A stretch of 64,000 nt of DNA from Podocnemis expansa (Eukaryota; Chordata; Testudines; Podocnemididae): assembly GCA_007922195.1 (NCBI GenBank), contig ML681971.1, positions 4,506,505 to 4,570,504 on the forward strand, read 5' to 3'. Each line of letters starts with the position of its first letter. Positions within the stretch are counted from its first letter, which is position 1. Shown here piece by piece: positions 45,640-57,934 of this stretch. The notes beneath the pieces are model-generated. The model ran no database searches, was not told the origin of the DNA, and was given only the letters and a program-made list of their open reading frames with translations. A program made the position numbers and the translations under genes.

Positions 45640-45860
45640 GATGCAGATGGGATTCATAAAACAAACAGCTCTCTGGTGGTGTTAATGGAAGAACACAAAC
45701 ACTCGCCCTCCTCCTTCTCTTTGTTTCGAGGAAGAAATTGTCTTGAATTTAATTAGGCCGAGGGTAACGGGGGAGGGTGAAGAGCCTTTGTATTCAGCGG
45801 CAGGGAAGAATATTGCTTTTCTGAAGCGCTAGGAGCTTAACCAGCACTAACATAGTTAAG
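45640..45860. other. Candidate conserved non-coding block
   Basis: Repeat-free sequence with words such as 'cttgaatttaattaggccga', 'gggtaacgggggagggtgaa' and a retained CpG pattern. This is an impression only and conservation cannot be tested here. Confidence 0.2.
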
Positions 45861-46124
45861 GGGATGGAAATCAGGCCATCGTAGACAACTGCTCCCCCCC
45901 ATCCCCGCAGCACAGCCCACCAGGGCACATGCTTAAAAGCCAGAGCTGCTGATTAATCAGGTGGGCTGCAGGTGGGGAGCAGCATGTGTGGTTTGAAGTT
46001 TGTTTTTCATTATGGCCACTGGAGTTGTAAATTGCCCTCCTGGCCCCTCTCTCTTCCCACAAGGCTTTACTGTCCTCCCAGAAGTCCTAGTATCATGCAG
46101 AGCTCTGTGCCTCATGGTTTTCAA
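45861..46124. other. No recognisable feature
   Basis: Unique-looking sequence. Confidence 0.35.
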
Positions 46125-46265
46125 AGTGCTTTGCCCACATGAGCCCCATGACCCTGCTGTGAGGTTGGGTTGCACCACTGTCCCCCTTTTATTGCACCTG
46201 GGGAAACTGAGGCGAGGAGGAGGGATGTGACTTCCCTAGGACTGTGCAGAGACAGACCTGGGAGA
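46125..46265 (+). repeat. MIR-like or L2-like tail
   Basis: 'caaagtgctttgcccacatg', 'ctgtgaggttgggttgcacc', 'ctggggaaactgaggcgagg' and 'gtgacttccctagg' follow the order of an ancient amniote SINE/LINE tail. Confidence 0.5.
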
Positions 46266-47335
46266 GTAACCCTAAATGCTTGCAGGGCCACAGCTGTGCT
46301 AATGCTCAGGGAAGGTTTCTCCCTCCACACAAGCTGTTGGTGTCAGCTGATCCAACAGCAACCAGTAGTGCCCTGTGGGTGGGCACTCAGCGGTAGGAGT
46401 CTGTGCCTGGGTGAGGGAGAGGAGCCTGAACTCAGGGGAGTTATTGGGATGCAAAGGGAGAGGACCACTTAATGGGTCATGCTTGCTCCATCCTGCAACT
46501 CCTTTCCATCTCTTCTGGTTGCATCACCCACACGGTCTGAGGTAGCTCTTCCAAGCTGCCATCATCCTCACTCTGAGGGCAGTGTGAGCTCCAGCCATGA
46601 GCAGCCATCCTGTCCAGGAGCCGCAGCAAAGAGGCTGTCTGGGTTGAGAGCCTGGGGGTAGAGCTGTGTGAGCAACAGAGAACCACAGGTTTGTCCAGCC
46701 AGAGCAGGACCCCTCTGTGGTGGGGGGGCTGCCCCATACTAGCCTGGAAAGGGTCAATGAAGCCCTTGGGAGGCTACAGTAGGAGACCCAATCAGGGCCA
46801 AGGAGGCAGCCAGCAGAGAGCAGATAAGGCAGTCACTCCCATGCGATCTGGAAGGGAAGGCTTGTGGCCCTGCAGAGCAAGGGTCGGCACTGTGGACAAA
46901 ACAGTGGCTGGCTCCAGGGAAGGAGACTTGATGTAAGGGTGGGACTGTAGGCTTCAGCTGCCCTTGAGGGAAGTGGATAGATAGGGACTGTGGAATCGCT
47001 TGGAAGTTGGGGGAGTGCTGCTCCCAGAGAGTCATGTCATGAAGGGGATGCCATGGGCTTTGGAAAGACCTGAGTCTTGAAGTGAAGACGTTAACAGTGG
47101 GCAAGACACAGCCGCCTGGGGACACTGGGACTTGCAGAGCTGATTCAGTAGACTAACTAGCAGGGGGTGCAAGAACGGTGGGTGGACTCTATTACACCAT
47201 CTAAGGCTGATTGTTGGGAGTGAGGATTGGAAGCTGCTGACAAAGGAAGGTTCCTTGACACTGAAATCCATTACTCATCCAAGGGACATGGTGAAACTGC
47301 ATTTAATTGAGGCGGGGGTCTGGACACCATGATTC
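46266..47335. other. No gene; LTR-like GC-rich block 46735-47300
   Basis: 'aggagacccaatcagggcca' and the following G/A-rich sequence have the style of reptile LTR-element DNA and of 23440-23960. No boundaries or coding domain found. Opposed frames of 76-123 codons are not convincing. Confidence 0.3.
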
Positions 47336-47339
47336 CTGA

Positions 47340-47490
47340 AATCTAGGCCTAGCTCAGTTGTGGATGCACTGTGTGACCTTGGCAAACTCCTTTCAGTCCT
47401 CTGTGCCTCTGTTTCTCCTGCTGTAGAAACATACCCTCACAGGGCATAGTGAGACAATGACTGTTTGCAAAGCCATTGGAGATCTTGGAA
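47340..47490 (+). repeat. MIR-like SINE remnant
   Basis: 'actgtgtgaccttggcaaac', 'ctgtgcctctgtttctcctg' and 'gcaaagccattggagatctt' match the MIR-type order. Confidence 0.6.
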
Positions 47491-47589
47491 TAATGGGATA
47501 TCTAGAGATTGAAGACACATCTGGGTGGACCCATATTCTGTTGAACAGAAACAGTCTGTTAGAACAGAAATAAGTTTGATGCAGTTCCC

Positions 47590-47960
47590 TCAAAATTGAA
47601 GCACTTTGTGACTCTGGGTCAGTTTTGCCATAATTTCATTTTGGAAGGAAACTGGGAAAAATAAGTTCTGACAGTGTTGTGACATCCCATTGTCAGAATG
47701 CAACATTTTGGTTGTTCGTTTGCATTATGTATTAATTTCAAAACCTATTTGTCTCTTGTGATAAAATAAAGTAATACAGCATTTTTTTAAAAAGTCAAAA
47801 TCCAAATGAAATGTTTCTAACCACCCAACATAGAATTGCTGCTGTAGTGTTCATCCATGGAGCGTTTTTCAAATGATTACCTTTTGTTCTTATTTGGAAT
47901 GAAGCCAGATTTCCAAACCTCAAAGTCCTTCACCAAATGGAATATCTGTCCTCTGCCCAG
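47590..47960. repeat. A+T-rich dispersed repeat copy
   Basis: 'ttttgccataatttcatttt', 'aaaagtcaaaatccaaatga' and 'aaatgtttctaacc' match the family at 34630 and 61978, in mixed orientation. Confidence 0.45.
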
Positions 47961-50404
47961 CCCTAATATAGCTAGATACATATAGTTATTATTTTCTCCA
48001 CTGAAAACTCGATTGGACACAGCACAGCACTAGCGCGCGCTAGAGAGCAGTCATGCACTGGCTGGTAAATCAACTAGCTCTCTACCTCTAATTTCTGTGG
48101 GCTCAATCCTGGCTTTGCTGGGAAACCACGAATCAAAGTTTCTTTCCCAGACACCCTGCTGCTCTGGAGGGCAAGCAAACTGCTCTGGGCTTAGACCCTA
48201 CACAGTGTGTTTGTGGCGCAGTTACTTTGCCAGATGCAGCCATGTTTCCACCCACTTCCTGCTTCTCTACTTTGTTGGGCCCGCGTCCTCTGTTATGCTG
48301 AATGTGATAAATGTAGCCAACAGATGGAAATGAAGAAGCACCTTGCCTTCTGTCATCAGGCAGGGTGGGGTCCCACTCCTGTCCTCTGCTCTGTCTGCCG
48401 ACTGTTCAAAAACCTACAGTTGTTAACCACGACTCTGGGGTTTACTTCCCACCACCTTACTGCTCCAGACGCTCCACCATTTACAGCACCAGGTTTCTCC
48501 TCAGCCCTCTGCCAAGGTGAGGGAAGAGACCTCTCCTCTCAGGTAGCCTTCTTGGTTCTGGCTCTGACCCTGTCTTTGCCCCCAGCACTTCCTTCCTATG
48601 CCTTCATCTCCCCTCTTTAGCAGTTCCTTAGCTCTCCCCAGTTTATTCTAGTCTGCTTCTTAGGAACAGTCAGAGCCAAACGGGGGGTGAGAGGAGTTAA
48701 GTGAGGTGTATAAGTGCTTATACTGCTGGCTTAGCTAATGACTCCCAGCGCCCCTCCTTTTTCTCAAAGGCCAGTATACTGGATGAGCCATGATCCAGCT
48801 TTTTGACCTTACCTGGCTTAATCCCAAGTCCCTTTTGTTACTGAGACTCTTGAACATTCTCTTGTCAAACATCTTTCCTGCTGTTATGAAGGTTGGTTGG
48901 ACAAGCTTGGGGAGAAAATAGCTAGCAATGGAAGGAAGACCAAGTTGGTGCAACATCATCCTTTGCCATTGTGGAGGCACCACAGATTGTGCAAATATGT
49001 ATACCTGAGCACTGCAGAGAAACACAAACATAGACTGCAAGAGTTGATTTATTACCCTTCCTCTCTGGTGGAGCCATGCTGGGGAATCATGCAGACTGAA
49101 GGTGGAAGCTGGTGGAAGTGCAGCAGCATCAGGCTAACATTTGCAAATTGCTGACAAACTTGATTTTGTCTGCAGTCTGATGATGCTACTCACAGCCATT
49201 GATCTATTTCACTGGCTGCAGCAGCTCTTCAAAAATTTATAAGTTGCACTCCTAAAGTTACAAAATATGTTATTACACTGCCGGCTGGCTTCAGTTGTTA
49301 GACAGTTCCAGGGGCTGGGTGGCCATGTCAGATGTGCAAACCTAGGCATTCGGGTACAATTTTGCTAGAAGCCCTGAATAAGTGGAAAAATTTGAAGCTG
49401 ATGAAAGCTCTCCCAGGCTAAGAGTGTGCAAATACTGTTCTGAATTTCAGCCACATACGTGGCTTCCTGATAAGGGCACAGATGCCCCAGGGGATGGAGC
49501 ATGAGATGTGATGCCATCTACCTCGATATCACAGGCAGAGTACAGAGGTGTTTGAAAATGGTCAGCTTCTTGGCTGCCAACGTGCCTGGGAGCTCCCTAA
49601 ATCAAGGTACCACACCTTGACAGGACAGTCTGCACTGCACGGGCATCCACCCAGCACTATCTCAACTTCACAGTGTCCTGCTCCAGCATGCAGTGGGTTC
49701 AGGCAACTTCAGGGGAGGAATCTATGGTGGTGGGGAGACTGGAGGTTCCAGGCAGGAATCAGCTGGGCCTGTCACTGAAAACAGGTCTGAGCCGTGTCCC
49801 TCACAATCAGCACTGCCTGCCTCCCTGGCCATTAGGTCGGGTAGGGAACCCAAGCATGAAATGAGATTGAAAGGCTGAACTCCCCACCCACCCCCAGAGG
49901 CTGAGCCTGTGGAGTCAGCTGATATAATTATCTGCGAGTCCTGAGGGGCCAGCCAACCCACAAGCAAGTGTCTGACCAGGTGACTCAAGTGTCCAGGACT
50001 CCTAACAGAAGCACCCATGCCCGTCCCGTTTGCTCAGTGTTGTTCCTGTGTTGAGACTTCTCTCACAGCCTCTCACCCAACAGTCTCAGGACTGATTTGC
50101 ATGGGTGGGGGCCACATCCTGCCTTGATATCTACTTGGGAAGAAGCATGGCTGACCGGACAGAGACACAGAACATACAGGTTCTATTTCTGGCTCTGCTG
50201 CTGAATGTGGATGAGTCTCTTTCTTTCTGGGTCTCTTCCTATCTCTGCCTAATTAGATGGCAAACTCTTCAGGGCACAGGCTCCATCTGACTGCCCAAAG
50301 GGGCCTCCCTCCTGGTGGAACCTCAAAGTGCCACTGCTCTACAGACAGTGACAGATGGCTTCCATCTCTTGGCTTGCTAGCCCTTCACCAGCCCTAAACC
50401 TTTC
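47961..50404. other. No recognisable gene
   Basis: The longest frame is 137 codons (48207-48620, plus strand). It has a CxxC-HxxxxH-like string, but the spacing is not that of a C2H2 finger. No other motif seen. Confidence 0.4.
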
Positions 50405-50520
50405 CCTTCAGAGGTTTCCCCCCACTGTGAAATGGGGACAATGGTGCAGACCTCTTTGGTGAAGTGCTTTGAGATCTATTGAAGAGACACATGGCCTAGG
50501 GATTATTAGTATTTTGCAAC
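50405..50520 (+). repeat. MIR-like 3' tail
   Basis: 'ccactgtgaaatggggacaa', 'gaagtgctttgagatctatt' and 'gggattattagtatt' correspond to the downstream part of MIR-type SINEs. Confidence 0.6.
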
Positions 50521-51094
50521 CATTCCAAATATAAAATACATATCTAGAAGGCATGTACACTGTCTCCACTTTGTTTCCTATGCCCGGCCAAGCCTCATTA
50601 TTGAACGCATGCAGCATTGCTGGGTATCTACACCAAGATAACCACTCCCTGCTGTGCCAGCATGCACTGAGCCTGCTGTAAAATCCAGGATGGGTTAGTT
50701 CAGGGCTAGTTCTTTTCTGGTGGTCACAGATGACTAAACAAACCTGAGGCTCAGCAGGAGGAATGTCAGGGACATCAATGGCCATTCTGCCCCCATCCAC
50801 GGGGCTTGTCCCTGGAGGTTCAATCCTGTTCTTGCTGTCCACCCTATTGTTTTCAGAGAGCGAAAGGACCAGGCCATTAGTGTATGAACTAGGAATGTCG
50901 TACCGATGGGGGAGGAGCTACCTTATCTGAAGTGAGCTGAGTATCTTCACTGGTCAGCATCTCACTGGACAGAGGCCTTGTCTGTGTGTAAGCAGGCTCT
51001 GAAGAAGCTGTTCCCTAACAGCTAGCTGGGGAGGGGACCAGACTGTATTTATGTGAATCCATGTCACTCGCTCTGCCTGGGTATCCAGCAAACA
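50521..51094. other. No recognisable feature
   Basis: Unique-looking sequence, no motif. Confidence 0.4.
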
Positions 51095-51425
51095 GAGCTG
51101 GCTGATGCTGGATTCCAGTCCTCTTTAGTGGCAGGAGTACGAAATGTTATTACCTTTGTTGTATGAGCAAAGGGCAGCAGAGTGGTGCTTTGCCTGCCCT
51201 GATCAAGGAGTCACCCTCAGCTGAACTGAACTGAACTTGGTAAGCAGTGTGGTAGATGCCAGACCTCTGGGAAAATCAGAGGGGGTGGGGACAGATGTCC
51301 CTGCCATTTGTCTGTCTAAGAGCCCCTGGCAAGGTTTAACCTCCCCGACCCTCGTTCAAAAATAGAGAGAATGAATGCTCCACTAGAAGTCTTTTGTTTG
51401 ATTGAGTCATCACTGGAGCTATATG
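51095..51425 (-). repeat. Dispersed repeat, LTR-element-like, copy B
   Basis: The reverse complement aligns by eye to 6155-6475 over about 300 bp with several short gaps. The two copies lie about 45 kb apart in opposite orientation. Confidence 0.5.
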
Positions 51426-52950
51426 GCAGTGGCTTGACCTTCCTCATAAATTGACAGAGAGGTAGCCCAGATGCCCCCTGCTGGATGAAACCACAAAAGC
51501 CACTCGAGGCCCACCACACCAGTGGCAGGAGGACAGGACAGAGACGGGAAGGAGAAAAGGCAGATCCTGCAGCTCAGCTGATGGGGACCCACCAAGGAGG
51601 ACAGACAGATTCCAATGATGCCAAGAGCCAATGTTGCTTCTGGAGTTGCTGCTTCAAGGACTAGCCTGGGCCACCAACTGATCAGGAGCCAAGGAGCCTA
51701 CTATGAGCCACTGGGGCTACTGCTTACAGTATACCTCAGGGAGATGGCTGACAAGCCCGAACTGCAGGTGCACTATATGGAGAGTAGGAAGAAGCACAGG
51801 AGTAGCTGATTACAATTGGGCTCTGCTGATGCCCAAGCACATTTCAGCTGGACCCCTGCCGATCCAGTGGTGGAATGGTCCAGCACCATGAGAGCCCTAG
51901 GCTAGGACCAAGTGGAGTAGGGTGGGGCCAGGTCCCCCTACTCCCTGCCATCACAACCCCATAGTGGCAGACTTCCCCCCAACAGACTAGGAGGTCTATG
52001 CATGGCACTCATACCTGGCCAGACTGCTTTGATTGTTTGGTGCCATGCCCGACATGAGTGCTTGGGCTTCCAGAATCACTACTGTTCTGCCCTGCCTGGG
52101 GTCGGCACCCTGGAAATTGCTAACTTCCCCTGTTGACAGACTGTCAACCTAGGACTGTGTAGCAAAGAGACATGCCTCTTCCCCCCTCCTCCCCCGTAGA
52201 CTCACAGTGATGTGAAGGAGGGCCCTGTACTCCTACATGCCTACAAATTGGAAACACTTACTGTGGGACAGCATTTCTGCTCAGCCTGCTTCAGCAATGA
52301 AGTTCCTCACTAAGAGCTGAAAATCACTAAGATCTGGGAGGAACCTCAAGAAACTGACCCACTGAGGTCACAATGGAGAAGTAGGTGGGAGCAGAATGTA
52401 ACAGTGAGCATCTGTGATGGACACAGGGAGTGGCTGTTGGAGAAGCTAAACAGTGGAGTGAGCAAAGTGTCTTTTTCTGTCCTCTCCCAACCAAGATGGG
52501 AGGTGAACTTTGCAGCATCACCTCTGAACTCTGGGTTGGCCTGACTAAGGACACCTACAAGTGGGGGCTGTGAAGGGAGGACACGCTAAAGGAAAGTGTT
52601 GTTGGTGGACTTTAGAACCTGAAGCAAAAGAAAACTGACCCATGTATTCTGGGGTGAGAGTTTTGTCAGTGGTTTTATATGTGTGAATCCTGCTTGCATG
52701 TTTCCATGAGTTAATACTGGGTGGCTTTTTTACTTTTTAATAAAAGTTTCTTTCTACACTCCATCTGTGCTTCCAGAGGCACCCAAGGGGTGGTGAATCA
52801 TTGTCCTAGGTTCCTGGTGGGAGCTTGAGCTGGTTCTGTGATGTACTGAGAAAAGGACCCCCTGGATATTGAACCTGGCCTTATTGCTGCCAACTCCGAC
52901 TAACAGCAGGGCTACCTGTGGATCAAGCAAAGTCCTGGCTTCATTTCTGA
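51426..52950 (+). repeat. Probable degraded LTR-element sequence
   Basis: The style resembles turtle/crocodilian LTR-element DNA: an AATAAA at 52739-52744 and 'ttgctgccaactccgactaa' near 52890. No RT, gag or env domain is readable, and frames are 75 codons or fewer. The assignment is weak. Confidence 0.3.
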
Positions 52951-54127
52951 TGATCAGATGAGGACTTGGCTATGATTAAAGGTTGGCTATTGGCTGTGGA
53001 AGGAAGTACATGGGTCAGGTGAGGGCAGGAAGAGGTAATATGATGCCTGCCATCGACTGTTGGAGGCATCTCCCAGAATTTCCCCTCACCAGGCCCCCTT
53101 GAGCATCTCCTTGTGGCAGGCAGGAAACCCAGCCAAAGAGCTGTGGCAGAGGACCTCTGCTTGCTGGTGTGCACAGTGGAAACACCTATGTGTGCTTTTC
53201 CGGTGGAGCCGTGGAGATTTACTGAACCACAAACACTGCTTTCCAGATCCATATTTATTTGCGTTGAGGACTCTCTGGCCAGTCTTTGGGCTCATTCCCC
53301 TTCTGGCTGGCAGTTTCTGGGATAGCCTCAGAGGTGTTAAACAAGTTAGATCCCACCCACTCACAAAGGGCATATCACTGGGTAGCTTTAATCAAGCTAG
53401 TTTGGGTCACAGAGTATTCCTGACTAATCCTGTGAATACTTGGGATCTCTGGGACTCAAGTTAGTTAGAGGAAAGCTGCAATAATACCCCATGACTGCAC
53501 AACAGACATGCTCCTAGAGTGACCTTTTAAGTCCAATGTATGGTCATTTTAGCCCCATGCTGGGGATTCTAGCACAGCCTCTTGGGCACAGATGCTTGTC
53601 CCAGTCCCTTCATCCATCCCTGAAAACAGTGCTGCAGGGTTTGAAGGAAAGACTGGAAAGTGTATGGCTTTGTACAATACCTCCTGCACGGTGACACCAC
53701 AGCAGTGGACTTGCTTGAAATACAGAGAGTAAGAAAGAGTGATACACCAGGGTATGGACCTGCCCTCTGCCCACTGCTGTCTATGGTGATGCTGCTCTGT
53801 AGAGGTGTTGCCTGGTAAGCTTCCATCTGGAGACATGAATGCCCTGGCTTGCTGCCAGCTGGACTCCCAACCCAGCTGTGATTGTTCCACAGCAGAAATT
53901 CATCCTCTTGTTAGATGATCAGCCTGGCAGCCTTGTTGATGGAGATGGATTCTGTCAACAAAATGGATGGTGATGGAGTTGTATCTAATCTTTTTTTTTT
54001 TAAGTGACTGAAAGCAAGAAGATAAATTTTGTTGCTGTTTTGTCTCATTGAATCCCTCTTTCTTCCCTCTCTGCTGTCTTGCATCTCTCTCACTGAGAAA
54101 CCTGAAGAAGTGACTGATGAGTCTTAC
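52951..54127. other. No recognisable gene
   Basis: Opposed frames of 85-134 codons at 52941-53890 show no domain. A poly(T) run lies at about 53991. Confidence 0.4.
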
Positions 54128-54775
54128 AATCACCAAAGATTAGGGTGGGAAGGGACCCCAGGAGGCCATCTAATGCGTCCAACTTCTTGCTCAAAGCAGG
54201 ACCAACCCCAACTAAATCATCGCAACCAAGATTTTGTCAAGCTACACCTTAAAAAGTGCTAAGGATGCCAATTCCATCATCTCCATATGTAACACATTCC
54301 AGGGCTTTATCACCCTCCTAGAAACAAAGCTTTTTCTAAATCCAACCATGCCCCCTTTGACCCTGCAATGCAACTTGAAACTATTGCTCCTTGTTCTGCC
54401 ATCTGCCTCTGCTTTGAACAGCCTAGTTCCATTCTCCCTGGAACCCTATTCAGGGAGAAGAAAGCTGATGTCAACTCCACCCTCACTCTTCTCTTCTGCA
54501 GTCCCCTCAGCCCAGGTTCCTCAGCTTCTTATGTGCTCCAGGTAGCCCCCTAATCCTCTTTGAGCCCTCTCTCCAATTTGTCCACCTTTTTCTTGTAGTC
54601 GGGGGCCCAAAACTGGAGACAAAATTCCAAACGTGGCCTCACCAGTATAAAATAGAGGGGAATAATCACTTCCCTTGATCTGCTGGCAGCACTCCTCCTG
54701 ATGCAGCCCAATATGCTATTAGCCTTCTCGGTAACAAGGGCCTGCTGTTGAATCATATCACTGTTAATATCTTAG
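54128..54775 (-). mobile_element. CR1 LINE 3' half, minus strand
   Basis: Starts with the antisense tail 'gattagggtgggaaggga', then 'caaagcaggaccaaccccaa' and 'ttaaaaagtgctaaggatgc', and extends into ORF2 coding sequence at 54550-54756. The two parts are continuous, so this is one 5'-truncated copy. Confidence 0.85.
54550..54756 (-). pseudogene. CR1 ORF2 fragment
   Basis: A 68-codon frame containing '[20 protein letters not shown]' (residues about 11-30) and, further on, '[19 protein letters not shown]'. This is the well-known segment of CR1-clade ORF2 after the RT core. It ends in an upstream-truncated and frame-broken context. No endonuclease or RT catalytic motif is retained here. Confidence 0.9.
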
Positions 54776-54796
54776 AAAGATTGCTACTGTAGCATT

Positions 54797-54981
54797 TTCC
54801 ACAGGGGTAGCTGTGTTAGTCTGTATATAGCAAAAGCAAGAAGAGTCCTGTGGCACCTGAAAGACTAACAAATATCTTTGGGCATAAGCTTTTGTGGGGT
54901 GAAAAAGTAGGTTGCAGCCTACAAAAGCTTATTCCTGAAAAAATGTTATTCTTTAAGATGCCACAGGTCTCTCATTGTTTT
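54797..54981 (+). mobile_element. Short Penelope-like foldback (185 bp)
   Basis: Begins ggggtagctgtgttagtctg, then 'gtcctgtggcacctgaaaga'. It ends with an inverted version, 'ttaagatgccacaggtctct', so it folds on itself. A 12-bp TSD, tactgtagcatt (54785-54796) and tactgtaacatt (54982-54993), matches at 11 of 12. Non-coding. Confidence 0.8.
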
Positions 54982-54993
54982 TACTGTAACATT

Positions 54994-57054
54994 GTGGAGA
55001 ACGATGAGGCTGTGCTATTGCAGATGGAAAGTTAGTTTCAGTAATCTAACTGCATGGGTGTTAGATCCTGGAGAAATGCTTATTGCCAGGTGCCGTGCAG
55101 TTTGAATAGAGACCAAGTCTATGGTCATTAACTTGGCTTTACTCTCTGATTTGCTTTATTAGATGTGGTTGGCTACATGCCTATAACACCAACATATTAC
55201 ATTCTCTGTTTTCTGGGTGTCTGGAAAATGACTACTTTCACTTGAGGAATCCAAGCCAGGTTTTGTAGCAGATCATGGTCATATTGCTAGGATGAGATGC
55301 ATGGTGAGATTTAGTCAGTTCAAGACAGGCTACTGTCTAAACTGGATGAATTTCTACTTTCCCTTAATGCATTCTTCGTGTTAATCTTAGCCTTAAATTC
55401 CTGATGATCTGGGTCACAGCAATGAATGCCTCCTTCTGATCTCCGGAGAATTCTGTCTTGAGTACGTGGGGAATAACACATGGTAGTCTGGAAGACAGTA
55501 TGCTCAGGGTTTGTGACTGGGTGGCTAACAATCCATTCGAGGCCTCACAGGACCCCTAGGCCCCACTTGGAACATGGCTTCGCTGTCACTTCCACTGACA
55601 GCCTAAATAGCTTGGAGCCATAATGGCATATGGTGTTGGAACCTCAGCCAATCAGATTGCTTCATCAGTCTTGCCTGTCTGTTAGAATTGATTTTAATTG
55701 GCCTCTGCAGCTGACCCATAACAGGATGGTCTTGGAGTGGTAGCAGAAGAAAGCAAGAATCATGTGCTCTTTTGGTTGCCAAGAAAATAGGTAGAGCAGC
55801 AGCAAAGATAGGCCCTGGGACTTGCCTGAGGGATTCATGCCTGCTACATGTAATGTCCCTCAGCCATGCATCAGGACATCAGCTCTCCCAGGCGCTGATG
55901 AAATGTTCACTGCAGCTTCTAACAAGAAGCTTTACAGCAGATGAGATGAATGGGGACTCTTCTTGCTCCTTGTTTTTATTTAGAGTGCCGATGAAAGTTG
56001 CTGGCTGGACAGCTCTGGGGAGCATATCCACAGACCAGATACACTCCCTCTGTACACTGTTCCACCAGTCCAGTCCAGCACCTTCCTGAAGAAATCACCT
56101 CCTTGGGGAGAAGATAATTCAGTCTCCATAGCCCTATTAGCCACTGCCCTCCTTGTTCAATTGTAGGGGTGTTTGTTTATGTATTTTTGATAGCTAAGGT
56201 CAGTGGTAAGAGGCCTTTCTGCAGCTCCTACTCTGGGCACCTTCACTGTTATTTGGAAAACAAGACAATCAAACTGGAACCAGGTGCAAAATCCAGTAAG
56301 ACAACACCCCTAGTACCGCCAGTGAGTAAAATGTTCACCACCCAAAATTATGATCCCTCAAAACCACCACCGCCATCAACCACCCTCTTTTGCAGCTCTG
56401 CAGTTTAACCAAAGGTTGGCAAGTTTGGGTTGGCTCAATCCAAGTGCAGGCATTTCGCCATCCCTAAGGGCACTTCACTGAAAATGTTCTCCCACTGCAC
56501 TCTGCTCTGTTAAAGTGAGCCTCTCTGTTGGTCACAGTTGTGAGAACATCACACAAGGTGCACTGGCTTTCAAGTAGGCAGGTCCTAGGCCATTTAGGAC
56601 TGGATAGGACCAAACCAACACTTCAAATTTCATCTGGAAACCAATGGTGCAACTCCTGGAGAACCAGCCTCACAAGCTCTTGGTAGAACACATGCTGATA
56701 ATGTGGGAAGCCACCGTCCCTATCAGCTCATTGCTTCAGATTAGCCTGAGGCATAGCCACATGGCCGCTGGTTGTTTTGGTGACACTGACACCTGCTCAT
56801 CAGGCCATGTGCGGAGGCTGGCAATTCTTTGGACACAGGCCACTGCTGTGCCAGCAGATAATAATGCTGTCATCCTGGACTATATTCAACTGCAGGCGCA
56901 AAGGGTTAGATGGCCCAGTAGTGTGTCACCAAACCCCCTGAAGCCTCCTGTTCCTCAAGGTAGGACTTGAAATAGGGATTTGAGGAGTAGGAAACAGGTC
57001 CCAGTGCTTTTGTCAGCAATCAAGCTGTGGACGGGTCACATGACTGTACTAAGG
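54994..57054. other. No recognisable gene
   Basis: Unique-looking sequence. 56570-56700 resembles a known sauropsid dispersed repeat ('ccatttaggactggatagga', 'cctggagaaccagcctcaca') but was not identified. Frames of up to 108 codons lack domains. Confidence 0.4.
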
Positions 57055-57215
57055 CACTCAAAGGTTGAGGAATGATGGTCTTATGGTTGAGTCACTGGTG
57101 TGAGACTTCAGAGATTTGCACCCAGTTCCAGCCAACACTTAGGTTCCGTAGGAAAATTGCTGGGTCTTTCTCTTCTTGCCTTCCCCTTTGTAAAATGGAG
57201 AGAAGACATCCTTCA
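57055..57215 (+). repeat. MIR-like SINE remnant
   Basis: 'tggttgagtcactggtgtga', 'gcacccagttccagcc' and 'cctttgtaaaatggag' are the degraded A-box, B-box and 'tgtaaaatgggg' parts of a MIR-type SINE. Confidence 0.45.
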
Positions 57216-57746
57216 TATGGTCAGCTCTGTAGTGGGGAGGTGACACAGGTGCTGACTTGGGGGCAGATGCTCAGGGGCCCCAGCACTCACAGAAAAAAAA
57301 CAGTGGCAGACAACTAGCTGTGAGTGGAATTTGATGATCAGCTATTTCACCCACAGACTGTGACTGTGGTTTGTCTTGTCCTACCCATTCATAGGCTGTT
57401 TGACTTAATCAGGTTAAATCAATCAGCTGTGAATTGTTTCCCTGGCTGGCGCCTGCTTGCTCAGGCAGGGCAAGTGTGAGTCATTCTGACCCCAGAACCT
57501 CTGGAAACCTCAGAATGGGACCCAGCCAGGGTGGGTGGTGGGGGCCCAATTGTCAAGCCATGTCCCCCCCATAATGAAAAAGAGCAGCATAAGGGATGAG
57601 GATTAGGCTGGTTGCCATGCTAGGCATTAGCACACAGTGCCACCAGCCCCTGCATAACCACAAAGACCAGCTACAGTGCTATGCTAGGGGTGCTGTGCAC
57701 TCGAGTTGGTGCAGTGTAAAATGGGTCCCATGCAGGTGAGCTACTC
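57216..57746. other. No recognisable feature
   Basis: Unique-looking sequence without motif. Confidence 0.35.
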
Positions 57747-57757
57747 GGTAAAGCCAA

Positions 57758-57934
57758 GTTTCAAAGGGGCAGCTGTGTTTGTCTAGTTCAGCAAAACAAG
57801 CAAGGAGTCCTGTGGCACTTAAAAACTAACAAATTTATTTATCATCTGATGAAGCAGGATTTTCTCCCATGAAAGCTCATGCAATAAATGAATTTGTTTG
57901 TCTTTAAATGCCACACAGGACTCCTTGCTTTTTT
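57758..57934 (+). mobile_element. Short Penelope-like foldback (about 177 bp)
   Basis: 'aaggggcagctgtgtttgtc' starts the element. 'aagcaaggagtcctgtggca' is mirrored by 'gccacacaggactccttgct', leaving a short loop that holds 'ctcccatgaaagctcatgca'. Flanks ggtaaagccaag (57747-57758) and ggtaagccaggc (57935-57946) are a decayed TSD of about 12 bp. Confidence 0.8.

Noticed and set aside
48030..48045. gcgcgcgc-containing palindrome
   Set aside because: Too short and isolated to mean anything here.
48207..48620. 137-codon frame with a CxxC and two histidines
   Set aside because: The spacing is wrong for a C2H2 finger and the rest is low-information Leu/Pro/Ser sequence.
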